This document shows positions 55,912-64,000 of a DNA stretch of 64,000 bases, in pieces. The stretch is from Porphyromonadaceae bacterium. Lineage in GTDB: Bacteria > Bacteroidota > Bacteroidia > Bacteroidales > Porphyromonadaceae. The stretch is from the NCBI GenBank assembly GCA_030528555.1, contig JAUMYQ010000001.1, positions 1 to 64,000 on the forward strand, given 5' to 3'. Position 1 is the first letter of the stretch, and every line of letters begins with the position of its first letter. The notes under the pieces are model-generated. The model searched no databases and was not told where the DNA came from. It saw only the letters and a list, made by a program, of their open reading frames with translations. A program made the position numbers and the translations under genes.

Positions 55912-58476
55912 TTATCTTAGACTATTAAGGAGTTGCTCTAGACTGATGAGGTCTTTGATAAAAACTTCGCGGGGCTTACTGCCGTCTTGTCCACTCACAA
56001 TACCTGCTCCCTCAAGCTGATCCATAAGTCGGCCAGCACGGTTGTATCCAAGATTAAACTTGCGCTGGATATTGCTAGTAGATCCGACACCGCTAGAGAC
56101 AACGAGGCGTGCTACCTCTTCGAATAGAGGATCCTTTTCTCTAGGGTTAAAGCTTCGAGTCTCTGTTTCGCTTTCGGCTATGTACTCTGGCAGCTCATAT
56201 GCTGAGGCGGGGCCCTCTTGCTTGCAAATGTGGCTGACTATCTGTTCCGTCTCGGGAGTGTCGAGGAAGGCACATTGTATGCGGATCATATCCTTACCTT
56301 GATAGAAGAGCATATCTCCACGCCCGATAAGCTGGTTCGCTCCTGGAGAGTCTAGGATGGTACGTGAGTCTACCATAGAGAATACTTTGAAGGCAATACG
56401 TGCTGGGAAGTTTGCTTTGATTAGGCCCGTAATGACATCTGTTGAGGGGCGCTGAGTGGCGATGACCATGTGGATGCCTGCGGCACGAGCCTTTTGAGCT
56501 AGGCGTGCGATGGGTTGCTCAACCTCCCTACCCGAGGTCATAATAAGGTCGGCGAATTCATCTACAATCAGTACGATGTAGGGCATTAGATTGCCCTTGT
56601 TGAGTGCTACATTCACACCTGAGCGAACTTGGTCGTTGTACTCCAGGATGTTGCGTACGCGTGCTTGGGTGAGGAGTTTGTAGCGGTTATCCATCTCTAT
56701 ACAGAGCGAGTGTAGTGTAGGCACGACCTTGCTCATATCCGTAATAATGGCATCTTCAAGGTCTGGGAGTTTGGCCATGAAATGCCGTTCTAGAGGGGCA
56801 TAGATGCTGAACTCAAGCATTTTGGGGTCTACAAGGACGAACTTGAGCTCTTCGGGACGCTTGCTGTAGAGTAGAGAGGTAATCATAGCGTTTAGTCCCA
56901 CACTCTTACCTTGCCCAGTAGCTCCCGCGATGAGTAAGTGTGGCATCTTGGCCAAGTCAAAGACGAAAGGCTCGTTGGTAATCGTCTTGCCAATGCCTAC
57001 TGGTAGTTGCATTGAGTTGAGTAGGTCGTTATATCTACGCGATGCAAGGATCGTGCGCATCGAAACGGTTTGAGGTGTAGAGTTTGGTACCTCAATGCCG
57101 ACAGTTCCTTTGCCAGGCATGGGAGCGATGATGCGTATCCCCTCGCTCTTTAGGCTTAGGGCGATATCATCTTCCATCGTCTTGATCCTCGCCACCTTGA
57201 TGCCTTGTTCTGGGATGACTTCGTAGAGCGTTACGGTTGGCCCAATGGTCGCCTTATATGGCTTCACTGGGGTCTTGAAGCTCGATAGAGTATCTATGAT
57301 ACGCTGTTTGTTTAGCTCTATTTCTTCTTTGTTCTGCCCCTTGGCTCCCTGCTCGTAGTCACGAAGCAGGTCTATATTGGGCTTCTCGTAATGGAAAAGT
57401 TGTAGGCCTGGGCTTAGCCCTTCTGGCCGATTGGACAGTACGTCTACGAGGTCGTCTACTCGAGTATCTTCAATGATGAGTTCGTCAGTGCTTTGCTCTG
57501 TGCCAGTATATGTTGCTTGTCGTAGATTGGGTTCTTCAGTTCGTTCTAATTGCTCTCTTGAAGCCTCGGATTGTGGCTCTGAGGTTTGCTCAGTTGTCGG
57601 CAATGGGGATGTCTCTGTCTCAAGAGTAGATCCATTCGATATCTGGCAGTTGTCCTCATTCTTGTCTACGCCTTCACTATCCTCATTGTCTTCGCTAGGC
57701 TTGGAGAGGAAGATATTACGTAGCCACTGTTTTATCCCTTTAGTACGCTCTTTTGTACTTTGGAGGCTGGGGATAGAGATAGTATTGGGAACTTTGGGGT
57801 GTTTGAGGGAGTGTAAGACACGATCGCTAATCATGATGGTCGCAATGATCAGCGTAGTGCCGAGAGCCAGTATCAATCCCCAGCCACCGATGAGGCGAAT
57901 GCCGTGATCAGTAAGGTCTTTGCCGTGTGCTCCGCCCCAGAGTAACTCACTATCAGGGCTGATAAAGCCCTGCATGCAAGCCATGAAGATGGAGACCCAA
58001 ATACTAGAGAAACCTAGAGTGATGAAGACTCCTACAAGATGCAGCACGCCTTTGTGTCTGCGCCAAACGAGGAAGATGCCTGCATATAGGAGGAATGCAA
58101 GTAAGAAAAATACACCCCAGCCTAATAGGTCACCGAAGAGCCAGCTGCTTGCTTTCGCGCCGAGCGAGGCTAATAGATTGTGTGCAGGCTCTTGCTGTTC
58201 AAGGCCATGTCTTAGGCTCTCGGTAAGGCTTTGGTCGGCAAATCCCGTACGGACATGCGAGAGAGTAGCTATTATGAGCCAAAGAGATAGAGCTATGAGA
58301 AGCAATCCTGAGACAACGCGTCCTCTACCGTTCTTTAGTCGGGCCGTAAGCCCTGACCATAGTTTGAATAGCATTGGGATGAATAGCTCAAACATCCGTC
58401 CGCCATGGCTTGCAGCCTTCGTTTTGGTGCTGTGTTTCTTACGTGTTCTGCCTGTCCTATTTTTGTTTGGGGTCAT
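55912..58476 (-). CDS. ftsK: DNA translocase FtsK/SpoIIIE
   Basis: An 854-residue inner-membrane DNA pump for chromosome segregation at division. Four hydrophobic segments (about residues 50-220) precede a long acidic, Ser/Glu-rich linker (about 260-345). The motor follows with Walker A GATGQGKSVGLN (about residue 520) and Walker B IVDEFADLI. A C-terminal winged-helix gamma domain (VSSGVGSTSNIQRKFNLGYNRAGRLMDQLE) would read polar KOPS-like sequences. It is the first gene of the ftsK-lolA-msrAB unit. Confidence 0.96.
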   Translation of the reverse strand: MTPNKNRTGRTRKKHSTKTKAASHGGRMFELFIPMLFKLWSGLTARLKNGRGRVVSGLLLIALSLWLIIATLSHVRTGFADQSLTESLRHGLEQQEPAHNLLASLGAKASSWLFGDLLGWGVFFLLAFLLYAGIFLVWRRHKGVLHLVGVFITLGFSSIWVSIFMACMQGFISPDSELLWGGAHGKDLTDHGIRLIGGWGLILALGTTLIIATIMISDRVLHSLKHPKVPNTISIPSLQSTKERTKGIKQWLRNIFLSKPSEDNEDSEGVDKNEDNCQISNGSTLETETSPLPTTEQTSEPQSEASREQLERTEEPNLRQATYTGTEQSTDELIIEDTRVDDLVDVLSNRPEGLSPGLQLFHYEKPNIDLLRDYEQGAKGQNKEEIELNKQRIIDTLSSFKTPVKPYKATIGPTVTLYEVIPEQGIKVARIKTMEDDIALSLKSEGIRIIAPMPGKGTVGIEVPNSTPQTVSMRTILASRRYNDLLNSMQLPVGIGKTITNEPFVFDLAKMPHLLIAGATGQGKSVGLNAMITSLLYSKRPEELKFVLVDPKMLEFSIYAPLERHFMAKLPDLEDAIITDMSKVVPTLHSLCIEMDNRYKLLTQARVRNILEYNDQVRSGVNVALNKGNLMPYIVLIVDEFADLIMTSGREVEQPIARLAQKARAAGIHMVIATQRPSTDVITGLIKANFPARIAFKVFSMVDSRTILDSPGANQLIGRGDMLFYQGKDMIRIQCAFLDTPETEQIVSHICKQEGPASAYELPEYIAESETETRSFNPREKDPLFEEVARLVVSSGVGSTSNIQRKFNLGYNRAGRLMDQLEGAGIVSGQDGSKPREVFIKDLISLEQLLNSLR

Positions 58477-58553
58477 ATTTCCGTTTATACATTATATATA
58501 AGTTGCGGTCGCTAGTCCTAAGGAATATGGTAGAGAGCTAGCCGAGTAGGTAA

Positions 58554-58561
58554 CAAATTTA
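58554..58561 (-). promoter_or_regulatory. Candidate ftsK promoter
   Basis: Reads TAAATTTG on the minus strand, matching TAnnTTTG, about 77 bases upstream of ftsK. Confidence 0.45.
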
Positions 58562-58866
58562 CGAATTAAAATGACGCTTTGCTCTTCATTTGAGCAATAA
58601 GTGGGATAAACTCTCGAGGACGAGGGTGATATTTATTACATTCTTAGTTATCCGTGGCTACATGTAATATCTTTATTATTTTATGCTGTTCTAAAGATAG
58701 TTTCTGAATTCTTTTAGAGGAGTAAGGGTTAAGAAGCCTAGGTAAGCCTCTAGAGCATATGAGCTTGAAAGGCTAATTGAAGGATGTACAATGATGTTTT
58801 TAATTATTTTTTGTCAGGCCTTTTGTCCTTCTTCTGGAATGACAATAAAGTGCTCGAGAAGAGCGC

Positions 58867-58993
58867 AAAAAATCTTCGGGAACTTTCAAAAAAAACTTCC
58901 CGATCTTTTTCCAAAAAGTTCGGGAACTCCGAGAAAAAAGTTCGGGAAGAAATTTTGAAAACATCGGGAACATTTTTTCGAGTATTCCCGAGG
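58867..58993 (+). repeat. 22-nt periodic TTCGGGAA array, copy E (6 units)
   Basis: Units start at 58875, 58897, 58919, 58941, 58963 and 58985, exactly 22 bases apart, with orientations plus, minus, plus, plus, plus, minus. It is the longest copy and has one extra plus unit compared with copy D. It lies between the exbD 3' end and the ftsK promoter, both transcribed leftwards. Confidence 0.9.
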
Positions 58994-59027
58994 GTTTGTC
59001 ATACCCTCAACAAGTTCGTTAAATAGC

Positions 59028-59057
59028 AAGGGCTGCGAACATCTGTCCGCAGCCCTT
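59028..59057 (-). terminator. Terminator of the TolQ/ExbD operon
   Basis: A 10-bp perfect stem (AAGGGCTGCG with CGCAGCCCTT) located 30 bases after the last exbD stop codon, followed on the minus strand by a moderately T-rich stretch. Confidence 0.65.
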
Positions 59058-59086
59058 TAGCCGAAAGTTGTCTAGGAAGTCAGAAC

Positions 59087-59560
59087 TTAATTCTTTCCTT
59101 GACGAGCTGAATAACTCACATTGAGGGCATCAGCGCGACGAAGCTCTTCCTTAACTTCTGCAATAATATTCATCTTCGTATCCTTATCTGCCTTGATAGA
59201 TACTTGCATGAGTTTCTTACGATCGTCACGGATCTTGGTCTCGGCTTCCTTGACGTACTTATAGACAGCTGCTGCATTCTGAGTAACTTGGTCATTGAGC
59301 TGAATGGCAGAGCTGCTACCATAGATGTGACGATAGGCCTCAGTTGGCTTACCAATATAGATAAACGTAACGAGAGATTTCTCCTCTAATTTGGTCAACT
59401 CCGTTGCCTGTGGCAAGTTGCTGTAGCTAATCTTGGGTGACACTTCACGCATTGATGTAACCATCATGATGAAGAACAAGAAGGCAAACACCAAGTCAGG
59501 CAAAGAAGAGGTATTCAACTCGGGCATCTCACGCCCACCTGATTTACTAAACTTTCCCAT
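59087..59560 (-). CDS. ExbD/TolR-family protein (second copy)
   Basis: A 157-residue inner-membrane protein with a short cytoplasmic N-terminus and one membrane segment carrying the expected acidic residue (LPDLVFAFLFFIMM). A periplasmic domain follows. ExbD proteins pair with TolQ/ExbB to make a proton-driven motor that energises TonB receptors or the cell envelope. It is the last of four genes and lies 6 bases after the other exbD. Confidence 0.9.
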   Translation of the reverse strand: MGKFSKSGGREMPELNTSSLPDLVFAFLFFIMMVTSMREVSPKISYSNLPQATELTKLEEKSLVTFIYIGKPTEAYRHIYGSSSAIQLNDQVTQNAAAVYKYVKEAETKIRDDRKKLMQVSIKADKDTKMNIIAEVKEELRRADALNVSYSARQGKN

Positions 59561-59566
59561 TGATTG

Positions 59567-60166
59567 TTACTTCTTGAGGTTAGACAACGGCATTTCTGAG
59601 ATATGAATGGGATAGGCCTCCATGACTGCTTTCTGCTGAGATGGCGCTAGGTCATCAAAAACTTTACCAAACTTACTCTTGGCGTAGATATTCCACGCCT
59701 CTTTGTATGCCTTAATTAGCTCATTCTGTACGCTCACAAACATCTGGTAGCTTGTCTCGATCTCATTTTTGAGAGAGATGGCGTAGCCTGGTGTCACCAC
59801 ACGCTGGCTACCCAACCCTGGGATGTCACGTACCTCTTTTTCGGGGAGGTTAGGATCATCATTGGGGTTCAAGATAAATTCTACTGCCTTATCCTTGAGC
59901 TGGTCTAGCTTGACGGGGATAATCTGAGTTTGCCTGGAGATTACAATCTCGTCTGCTCTGTTTACCAAGAGACGCATGATGTTTCGATCATGAATCTCCA
60001 CTGGTTTGTCATTATGCTGCTTAGGGACCAACGGCGGCAAGCGACGCTTCAGCCCCTTATCAGTATCCATTGAAGTAGTAATCAAGAAGAAGATAAGCAA
60101 CATAAAAGCGATATCGGCCGAGGATGATCCGTTGATACCGGGAGTCTTTCTTTTTTTCTTAGCCAT
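59567..60166 (-). CDS. ExbD/TolR-family protein (first copy)
   Basis: A 199-residue inner-membrane protein with the membrane segment ADIAFMLLIFFLITTSMD, whose aspartate is the proton-carrying residue, and a periplasmic domain of about 150 residues. It differs enough from the downstream copy that the two are probably not redundant. It belongs to the same operon as the TolQ/ExbB gene. Confidence 0.9.
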   Translation of the reverse strand: MAKKKRKTPGINGSSSADIAFMLLIFFLITTSMDTDKGLKRRLPPLVPKQHNDKPVEIHDRNIMRLLVNRADEIVISRQTQIIPVKLDQLKDKAVEFILNPNDDPNLPEKEVRDIPGLGSQRVVTPGYAISLKNEIETSYQMFVSVQNELIKAYKEAWNIYAKSKFGKVFDDLAPSQQKAVMEAYPIHISEMPLSNLKK

Positions 60167-60199
60167 AATGCTTTCTGTTTATTCGTTCGTGATTACTGC

Positions 60200-60676
60200 T
60201 TAACGCTTGAGCAAGCTCGAAGAGATAGCCCCCCAAAGAGCAGCAACAATAGACAACACCAGCAAGATATACGTAGAGTATAGCCACATATCCGTTAGCT
60301 TTAGCCATCCCGAAGTATTGAACTTCTGAGCATCAGCATTCATTCCTGGGATTGGCTCTCCACTACCTGCAAGGTAAGAGATGGCAAGGATGGCAACAAA
60401 GCCTAGTAGCCCCGAGATGGACATCACTGCAGCTTTGGAGTTGTTGGCAAATGAAGCTAAAAATCCCTTGAAAGCAAAGAACAGTGTTGCCAATACAGTT
60501 GCACCGAAGAGGGCGTATGTCCAATATAGTAGAATATCCGTAAACTCATACACCATGTTACCCTTATCGTTTGTCTCTCCTCCTCCGAAGAAGAATAAAC
60601 AGAAGACAACGATGCTCACGGCACCTAGGGCAAGGAGTGTAGAGCTGGATAACTTTCTTATTCCAGTTACAGCCAT
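60200..60676 (-). CDS. Membrane protein of the TolQ/ExbD operon
   Basis: Not recognised by function. A 158-residue protein with about four hydrophobic segments (roughly residues 12-32, 48-70, 82-104 and 130-152) and a short polar loop containing GSGEPIPGMN. It sits between the TolQ/ExbB gene and the two exbD genes, with 33-base gaps on both sides, so it is probably an accessory part of the same complex. Confidence 0.7.
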   Translation of the reverse strand: MAVTGIRKLSSSTLLALGAVSIVVFCLFFFGGGETNDKGNMVYEFTDILLYWTYALFGATVLATLFFAFKGFLASFANNSKAAVMSISGLLGFVAILAISYLAGSGEPIPGMNADAQKFNTSGWLKLTDMWLYSTYILLVLSIVAALWGAISSSLLKR

Positions 60677-60709
60677 TGTTTTTAAACTTAATAATTGAGG
60701 GTTTGCAAA

Positions 60710-61546
60710 CTACTTACCAAACTTAACGTTGCGCTTGATGATAAGGTCAAGCAGCGTGATAGAGGCATCTTCCATACGGTTGATGATACCCTCTACAAGC
60801 GAAAGGATGTAGTTGTAGAATACCTGAAGAATAAGAGCTACTACAAGACCACCAATCGTGGTAATGAGAGCCACCTTCATACCACCTGCCACTACAGTAG
60901 GGCTGATGTCGCCAACCTTCTCGATATTGTCAAAGGCAAGCACCATACCGATTACCGTACCCAAGAACCCAAGAGATGGAGCCATTGCGATAAATAGTGT
61001 GATCCAAGAGAGATTCTTCTCAAGCAGACCTCCTTGTACACCTCCGTAAGAAATTACAGCCTTTTCAACTACATCTATACCTTGGTCGGCACGCATTAGA
61101 GCCTGATAGGCGATAGAGGCAATAGGACCACGTGTGTCGCGAGCAATGTTCTTAGCACCTTCGATATCGTTCTTCTCAAGGGCAGCTTCGATGTCCTTAA
61201 GCATCTTGTTAGGATTAGTGTTCGCCAGGTTGAGGTAGATGATACGTTCAAGGCTAATAGCAAGACCTAATACTAGGGCAATAGCAACAAGAGCCATGAA
61301 GTCTGCTCCCCCTTCGATAAACTTGGTCTTAAGAGCTTGATGAAACCCTACATTCTCAGCCTCTAGAGCAGGGGCGGCAGTTTCTTCCTGCACGGGCTCA
61401 ATAGCCTCGGGAGCTGGAGTTGCTGCAGAGTCAACCTGCTCAGCAGTGGCAGGAGCAGCCTCTGGCTCTTGTGCAAAAGTAGCAGTGCTAAGACCTAAAG
61501 AAAGGACAGCAACACATACGATTGATGCAAAAAACTTTTTCATCAT
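60710..61546 (-). CDS. exbB: MotA/TolQ/ExbB proton channel protein
   Basis: A 278-residue inner-membrane protein. A signal-like N-terminus (MMKKFFASIVCVAVLSLG) is followed by a Pro/Ala/Glu-rich periplasmic stretch (about residues 25-70), an extension absent from E. coli ExbB. Three membrane segments follow, with the conserved APSLGFLGTVIGM region. It forms a channel with the ExbD proteins encoded next, most likely to power TonB-dependent uptake, although no tonB is present in the window. It is the first gene of the operon. Confidence 0.92.
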   Translation of the reverse strand: MMKKFFASIVCVAVLSLGLSTATFAQEPEAAPATAEQVDSAATPAPEAIEPVQEETAAPALEAENVGFHQALKTKFIEGGADFMALVAIALVLGLAISLERIIYLNLANTNPNKMLKDIEAALEKNDIEGAKNIARDTRGPIASIAYQALMRADQGIDVVEKAVISYGGVQGGLLEKNLSWITLFIAMAPSLGFLGTVIGMVLAFDNIEKVGDISPTVVAGGMKVALITTIGGLVVALILQVFYNYILSLVEGIINRMEDASITLLDLIIKRNVKFGK

Positions 61547-61693
61547 GAATACGTTTTAATTAGTTGTTATTAATTTATTTATTCGTTTTATGCTGAACAC
61601 GAAACAACATCCACCGAGTTGACTAGATACAGCGTAGCGTGTACCCCAGACGGCTCAACTGAGTTCAAAAATAGAGTTTTTCCTTTCTCAAAC

Positions 61694-61701
61694 CAAATCT
61701 A
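61694..61701 (-). promoter_or_regulatory. Candidate promoter of the TolQ/ExbD operon
   Basis: Reads TAGATTTG on the minus strand, matching TAnnTTTG. It leaves an untranslated leader of about 140 bases in which I recognise no motif. Confidence 0.45.
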
Positions 61702-61765
61702 TGACAAAGATGCCCCAAATTGTTTGTTCAAATGAGACGATTTAGTCCAGAGAAAACGACGCAAG

Positions 61766-63052
61766 CTATGTAGCACTCAGATATGTTCTGTATAGCTCTA
61801 CGTGCTGCTTGGCAACAGCCTGAGGCAAGAAGCCTGACACTGAGGCAATACAGGCCTTTTCGCTAAGCTTGCCTTGAGAGTGCTCATCCAAAGCTGTGAG
61901 TACAGCTTCGGCATAGGCGGATACATCATAGGCAGGAACTAGGTAGCCATTTTCTCCCGAACGCACAATATCAATTGGACCACCTGAGGCGAAGGCCACT
62001 ACAGGGCATCCACAGATAAGAGACTCGGTAAGGGTCTGTCCAAAGGTTTCGAAGAGTGAAGTGGAGAGTGTGAGGGAGGCTATACGATAAAGCTCTGCCA
62101 TTCGTTTTACCTCTCGCACCCTACCTATATATATGGTGTGTATAGCATATTGCTCAGCCCTATAGCCGCCCTTATGCTCTCCAACGAGTAGGAGCGTTAG
62201 TCGTTTTGCTATCTCGGGGGCAAGTCGTAGAATTATCTCGGTAATCTGATGCAGCAAACTCTCGCCCTTGACTTCATCATCTAGTCGAGCTGAAGCAAAG
62301 AGTAGATAAATGCGATTAGGGTCGTACCATTGGGGCTGAACCTCGCTTTTAGTTTGAGGGCTCGGCAGTGATATAGGCGGTGGGATGACCTCTACCGAGG
62401 CCCTGTAGAAGTGGGGGCTCAGGCGTATTAACTCTCTCTCTGCTCTACTGACGGCTATGTAGCGGAAGGGCCAATGGGCAAGAAAGGCCTTTGTTTGAGC
62501 AAATTTTGCCGTCTTGCTCTCGCTCTTCGTCCTGCCAAAGAGTGGGCATGCCCCACAGCCATGCCTAAGTCTAGGACAGAGCTGAGCATCTTCAGGGGAG
62601 AGTAAGAGAGGTAGATGACAACCTCCTGTTACTGGCCAAAGATCGTGTAGCGTCCATACGATGGGCTTCCCCAGAGCTCTCAATCGTTTTAGTGACTTAA
62701 GGCTAACAAAACCTTGACTTATCCAGTGTAAATGCACTACATCTGCCCATTTTATCCAAGGGTGCTCGCTGATATCTAGGCCATAGGTAGCCGTAGAGAG
62801 TCGCCAAAGGTTAGCCCTGTGCCCTCTGGTGTGCCAAAGGATTTGTAACCGCTCCGTAAGCCTTGCCCCCAAATATTGCCAGTGCATAGAAGGATTTAAG
62901 CTCATCACCTCGTGCCATGGCCCTACTTCCCTTCCCGTCATTGTAAGCAGGCGCACCTCTACGCCTGAGGCTTTCAATGCATCGAAAAGCCGTAAGCAGG
63001 CGTGCGCTGCTCCACCACCTGAGATACTTGTACTAACGAGCAGTATGCGCAT
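61766..63052 (-). CDS. Glycosyltransferase family 4
   Basis: A 428-residue GT-B fold enzyme. The N-terminal LLVSTSISGGGAAHACLRLF binds the acceptor side. The C-terminal ETFGQTLTESLICGCPVVAF contains the EX7E-type motif that holds the nucleotide sugar. It probably adds a sugar to a surface polysaccharide. The ATG at 63052 overlaps the end of the upstream flippase gene by 20 bases; the frame is open to 63085 but would overlap more. It lies at the downstream end of a polysaccharide locus. Confidence 0.9.
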   Translation of the reverse strand: MRILLVSTSISGGGAAHACLRLFDALKASGVEVRLLTMTGREVGPWHEVMSLNPSMHWQYLGARLTERLQILWHTRGHRANLWRLSTATYGLDISEHPWIKWADVVHLHWISQGFVSLKSLKRLRALGKPIVWTLHDLWPVTGGCHLPLLLSPEDAQLCPRLRHGCGACPLFGRTKSESKTAKFAQTKAFLAHWPFRYIAVSRAERELIRLSPHFYRASVEVIPPPISLPSPQTKSEVQPQWYDPNRIYLLFASARLDDEVKGESLLHQITEIILRLAPEIAKRLTLLLVGEHKGGYRAEQYAIHTIYIGRVREVKRMAELYRIASLTLSTSLFETFGQTLTESLICGCPVVAFASGGPIDIVRSGENGYLVPAYDVSAYAEAVLTALDEHSQGKLSEKACIASVSGFLPQAVAKQHVELYRTYLSAT

Positions 63053-64000
63053 GTCGGTTACATCTATCAAAATACGAATGTACAAATTGCTCTGCTTCTG
63101 GAACCACCCCCAAAAGCCAGAGCCCTCCTCCTCCAGCTAGGGCGAGAAGCGCAGAGCGTAGGCCGAGATCCAGCCAAGTATTACCGAGGTTTGGGAGCAA
63201 GGCATTCACCCCCCAGAGGGTAGTTGCCACGAGCAGGGCCCATAGTAGTCGAGCCGATAAGGGATGTATGCCGAGCGTACGGTAGAGTAGTCCCTGCTGT
63301 AGGCTATACCCCAGGGTAGAGGTTAGCAGTGTTGCCAAGGCAGCACCAACTGTGCCTAGCTTGGGGATGAGATAGAGATTTGCCACAAAGGAGACAAGGA
63401 TAAGCAGTAATGTGTAGTAGATATTCCAATGGTAGAAGCGTGAGCTATGTACGATGGGATGGCTTGCAGTAAACGTTACTTCGATAAGCTTGGAGAGCCC
63501 CAATACGAAGAAGACGGGTTTCGCTCCAATGTAGTCTGCCCCCCCTGGCATAATGGCGAATATATTGTCCATATTGGTCCATAGGATGACGAAGACAATA
63601 CTAGCCGATGCCAATTGGTAGAATGATATACGTTGATAGAGCTCCTTCGCACGAGTATATTTGCCCCCTTTCATAGTCTCGGAGAGTAGAGGGGTGGCGA
63701 TGCTGATGATGGCCCTCGTAGGGATATCCATGATCGTTATCATGAAGAAAGCTACGGAGAAGACCGCTGCGGATACCAGCCCCTCCTGATCAATGGCTGC
63801 GAGCATAAAAAGATCCATACGCCCAGCTAATGTCGTTCCTACAGTAGAGAGCAGGGCTAGAGCCGTATAGCGCATGAAGCTCTCTTGCAGCTCCTGAGAT
63901 ACAAAGCCAGGTGTATGTCGCCAAGAGAGCGATGTCACTCGCCTAAGGTAAAGTAAAGAGAGCAGCATACATACAGTATAGCAGCCAACGAAGAGCCATA
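63033..64000 (-). CDS. Polysaccharide flippase (Wzx-like), 3' part
   Basis: Partial: the frame stays open to the right edge, so the 5' end is missing. The visible part, about 322 residues, has eight or more hydrophobic segments. It fits the oligosaccharide flippase/MATE-like family that moves lipid-linked glycans across the inner membrane (for example GTTLAGRMDLFMLAAIDQEG and the ALATLLTSTLGY segment). The overlap with the GT4 gene and shared strand suggest one surface-polysaccharide operon. Confidence 0.85.
   Translation of the reverse strand, partial: WLFVGCYTVCMLLSLLYLRRVTSLSWRHTPGFVSQELQESFMRYTALALLSTVGTTLAGRMDLFMLAAIDQEGLVSAAVFSVAFFMITIMDIPTRAIISIATPLLSETMKGGKYTRAKELYQRISFYQLASASIVFVILWTNMDNIFAIMPGGADYIGAKPVFFVLGLSKLIEVTFTASHPIVHSSRFYHWNIYYTLLLILVSFVANLYLIPKLGTVGAALATLLTSTLGYSLQQGLLYRTLGIHPLSARLLWALLVATTLWGVNALLPNLGNTWLDLGLRSALLALAGGGGLWLLGVVPEAEQFVHSYFDRCNRHAHTAR

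Noticed and set aside
57920..58501. Long plus-strand frame of 193 codons antisense to ftsK
   Set aside because: It lies entirely opposite the membrane domain of a well-supported gene and shows no family features.
8254..58993. CRISPR array interpretation of the periodic repeats
   Set aside because: The units are octamers with A/T-tract gaps, not long repeats with unique spacers. They occur in both orientations within one array, and no cas genes are present.
58784..59026. Plus-strand reading frame of 80 codons across copy E
   Set aside because: Mostly translated repeat units, with no ribosome-binding context and no gene partner.
1..64000. Insertion sequence, prophage or integrative element
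   Set aside because: No transposase, integrase, phage structural gene or terminal inverted repeat was seen; the genes are mainly core functions.

Overview
The window looks like chromosomal DNA from an anaerobic member of the Bacteroidota, most likely Porphyromonas or a close relative. The evidence is a Bacteroides-type fumarate reductase operon, a class I fumarase, pyruvate formate-lyase, menaquinone synthesis (MenB), a FeoB whose FeoA partner is fused to a DtxR-type regulator, a PepO-like M13 peptidase, fused MsrAB, and a TolQ/ExbD cluster. Many genes are preceded by the Bacteroidota promoter element TAnnTTTG. The species cannot be fixed from this sequence alone. No insertion sequence, prophage or CRISPR array is visible.

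Layout. 340-3314 (minus): pflB-pflA. 3617-8065 (minus): a metal operon with a DtxR-FeoA fusion regulator, feoB and a PAT-type permease. 8445-13706 (minus): a mixed operon of nitroreductase, a DUF2520-like protein, KdsC-like phosphatase, Maf, lipid A phosphoethanolamine transferase and LipA. 13852-16131 (minus): a siderophore-type TonB-dependent receptor. 16625-19866 (plus): a divergent NAD(P)H-hydrate repair enzyme, then fumarase. 19952-22942 (minus): a nucleotidyltransferase and PepO. 23399-23621: two tRNA-Leu genes. 24222-27693 (plus): frdCAB. 27896-28567 (minus): a small beta-barrel protein. 29136-38206 (plus): DUF4919-like protein, recJ, hemG, folP, cdaA, prenyl synthase, a small membrane protein and two glycosyltransferases. 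38385-45195 (plus): yicC, menB, ansA, an MBL hydrolase, rsmI, a lipoprotein, a HAD hydrolase and recO. 45442-51997 (plus): a shortened division and wall cluster, rsmH-ftsL-ftsI-murE-mraY. 52061-53745 (plus): psd-pssA-DUF4834. 54131-58476 (minus): ftsK, lolA, msrAB. 59087-61546 (minus): TolQ/ExbB, a membrane protein and two ExbD proteins. 61766-64000 (minus): a GT4 glycosyltransferase and the 3' part of a polysaccharide flippase, the edge of a surface-polysaccharide locus.

How the genes fit together. Pyruvate formate-lyase, fumarase, fumarate reductase and MenB together describe mixed-acid fermentation coupled to menaquinone-dependent fumarate respiration. FeoB with its regulator, the PAT permease, the TonB-dependent receptor and the TolQ/ExbD complex describe energised metal acquisition. 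rsmH to mraY, ftsK, psd/pssA, lolA, the KdsC-like enzyme and the phosphoethanolamine transferase build the envelope.

The most unusual signal is a family of five non-coding repeats at 8254, 16365, 28767, 45233 and 58867. Each is an array of the octamer TTCGGGAA, in either orientation, at exactly 22-nt spacing and separated by A or T tracts. The five share one order of unit orientations. All lie in non-coding gaps, and three sit about 150 bp upstream of a promoter element. I do not recognise this family.
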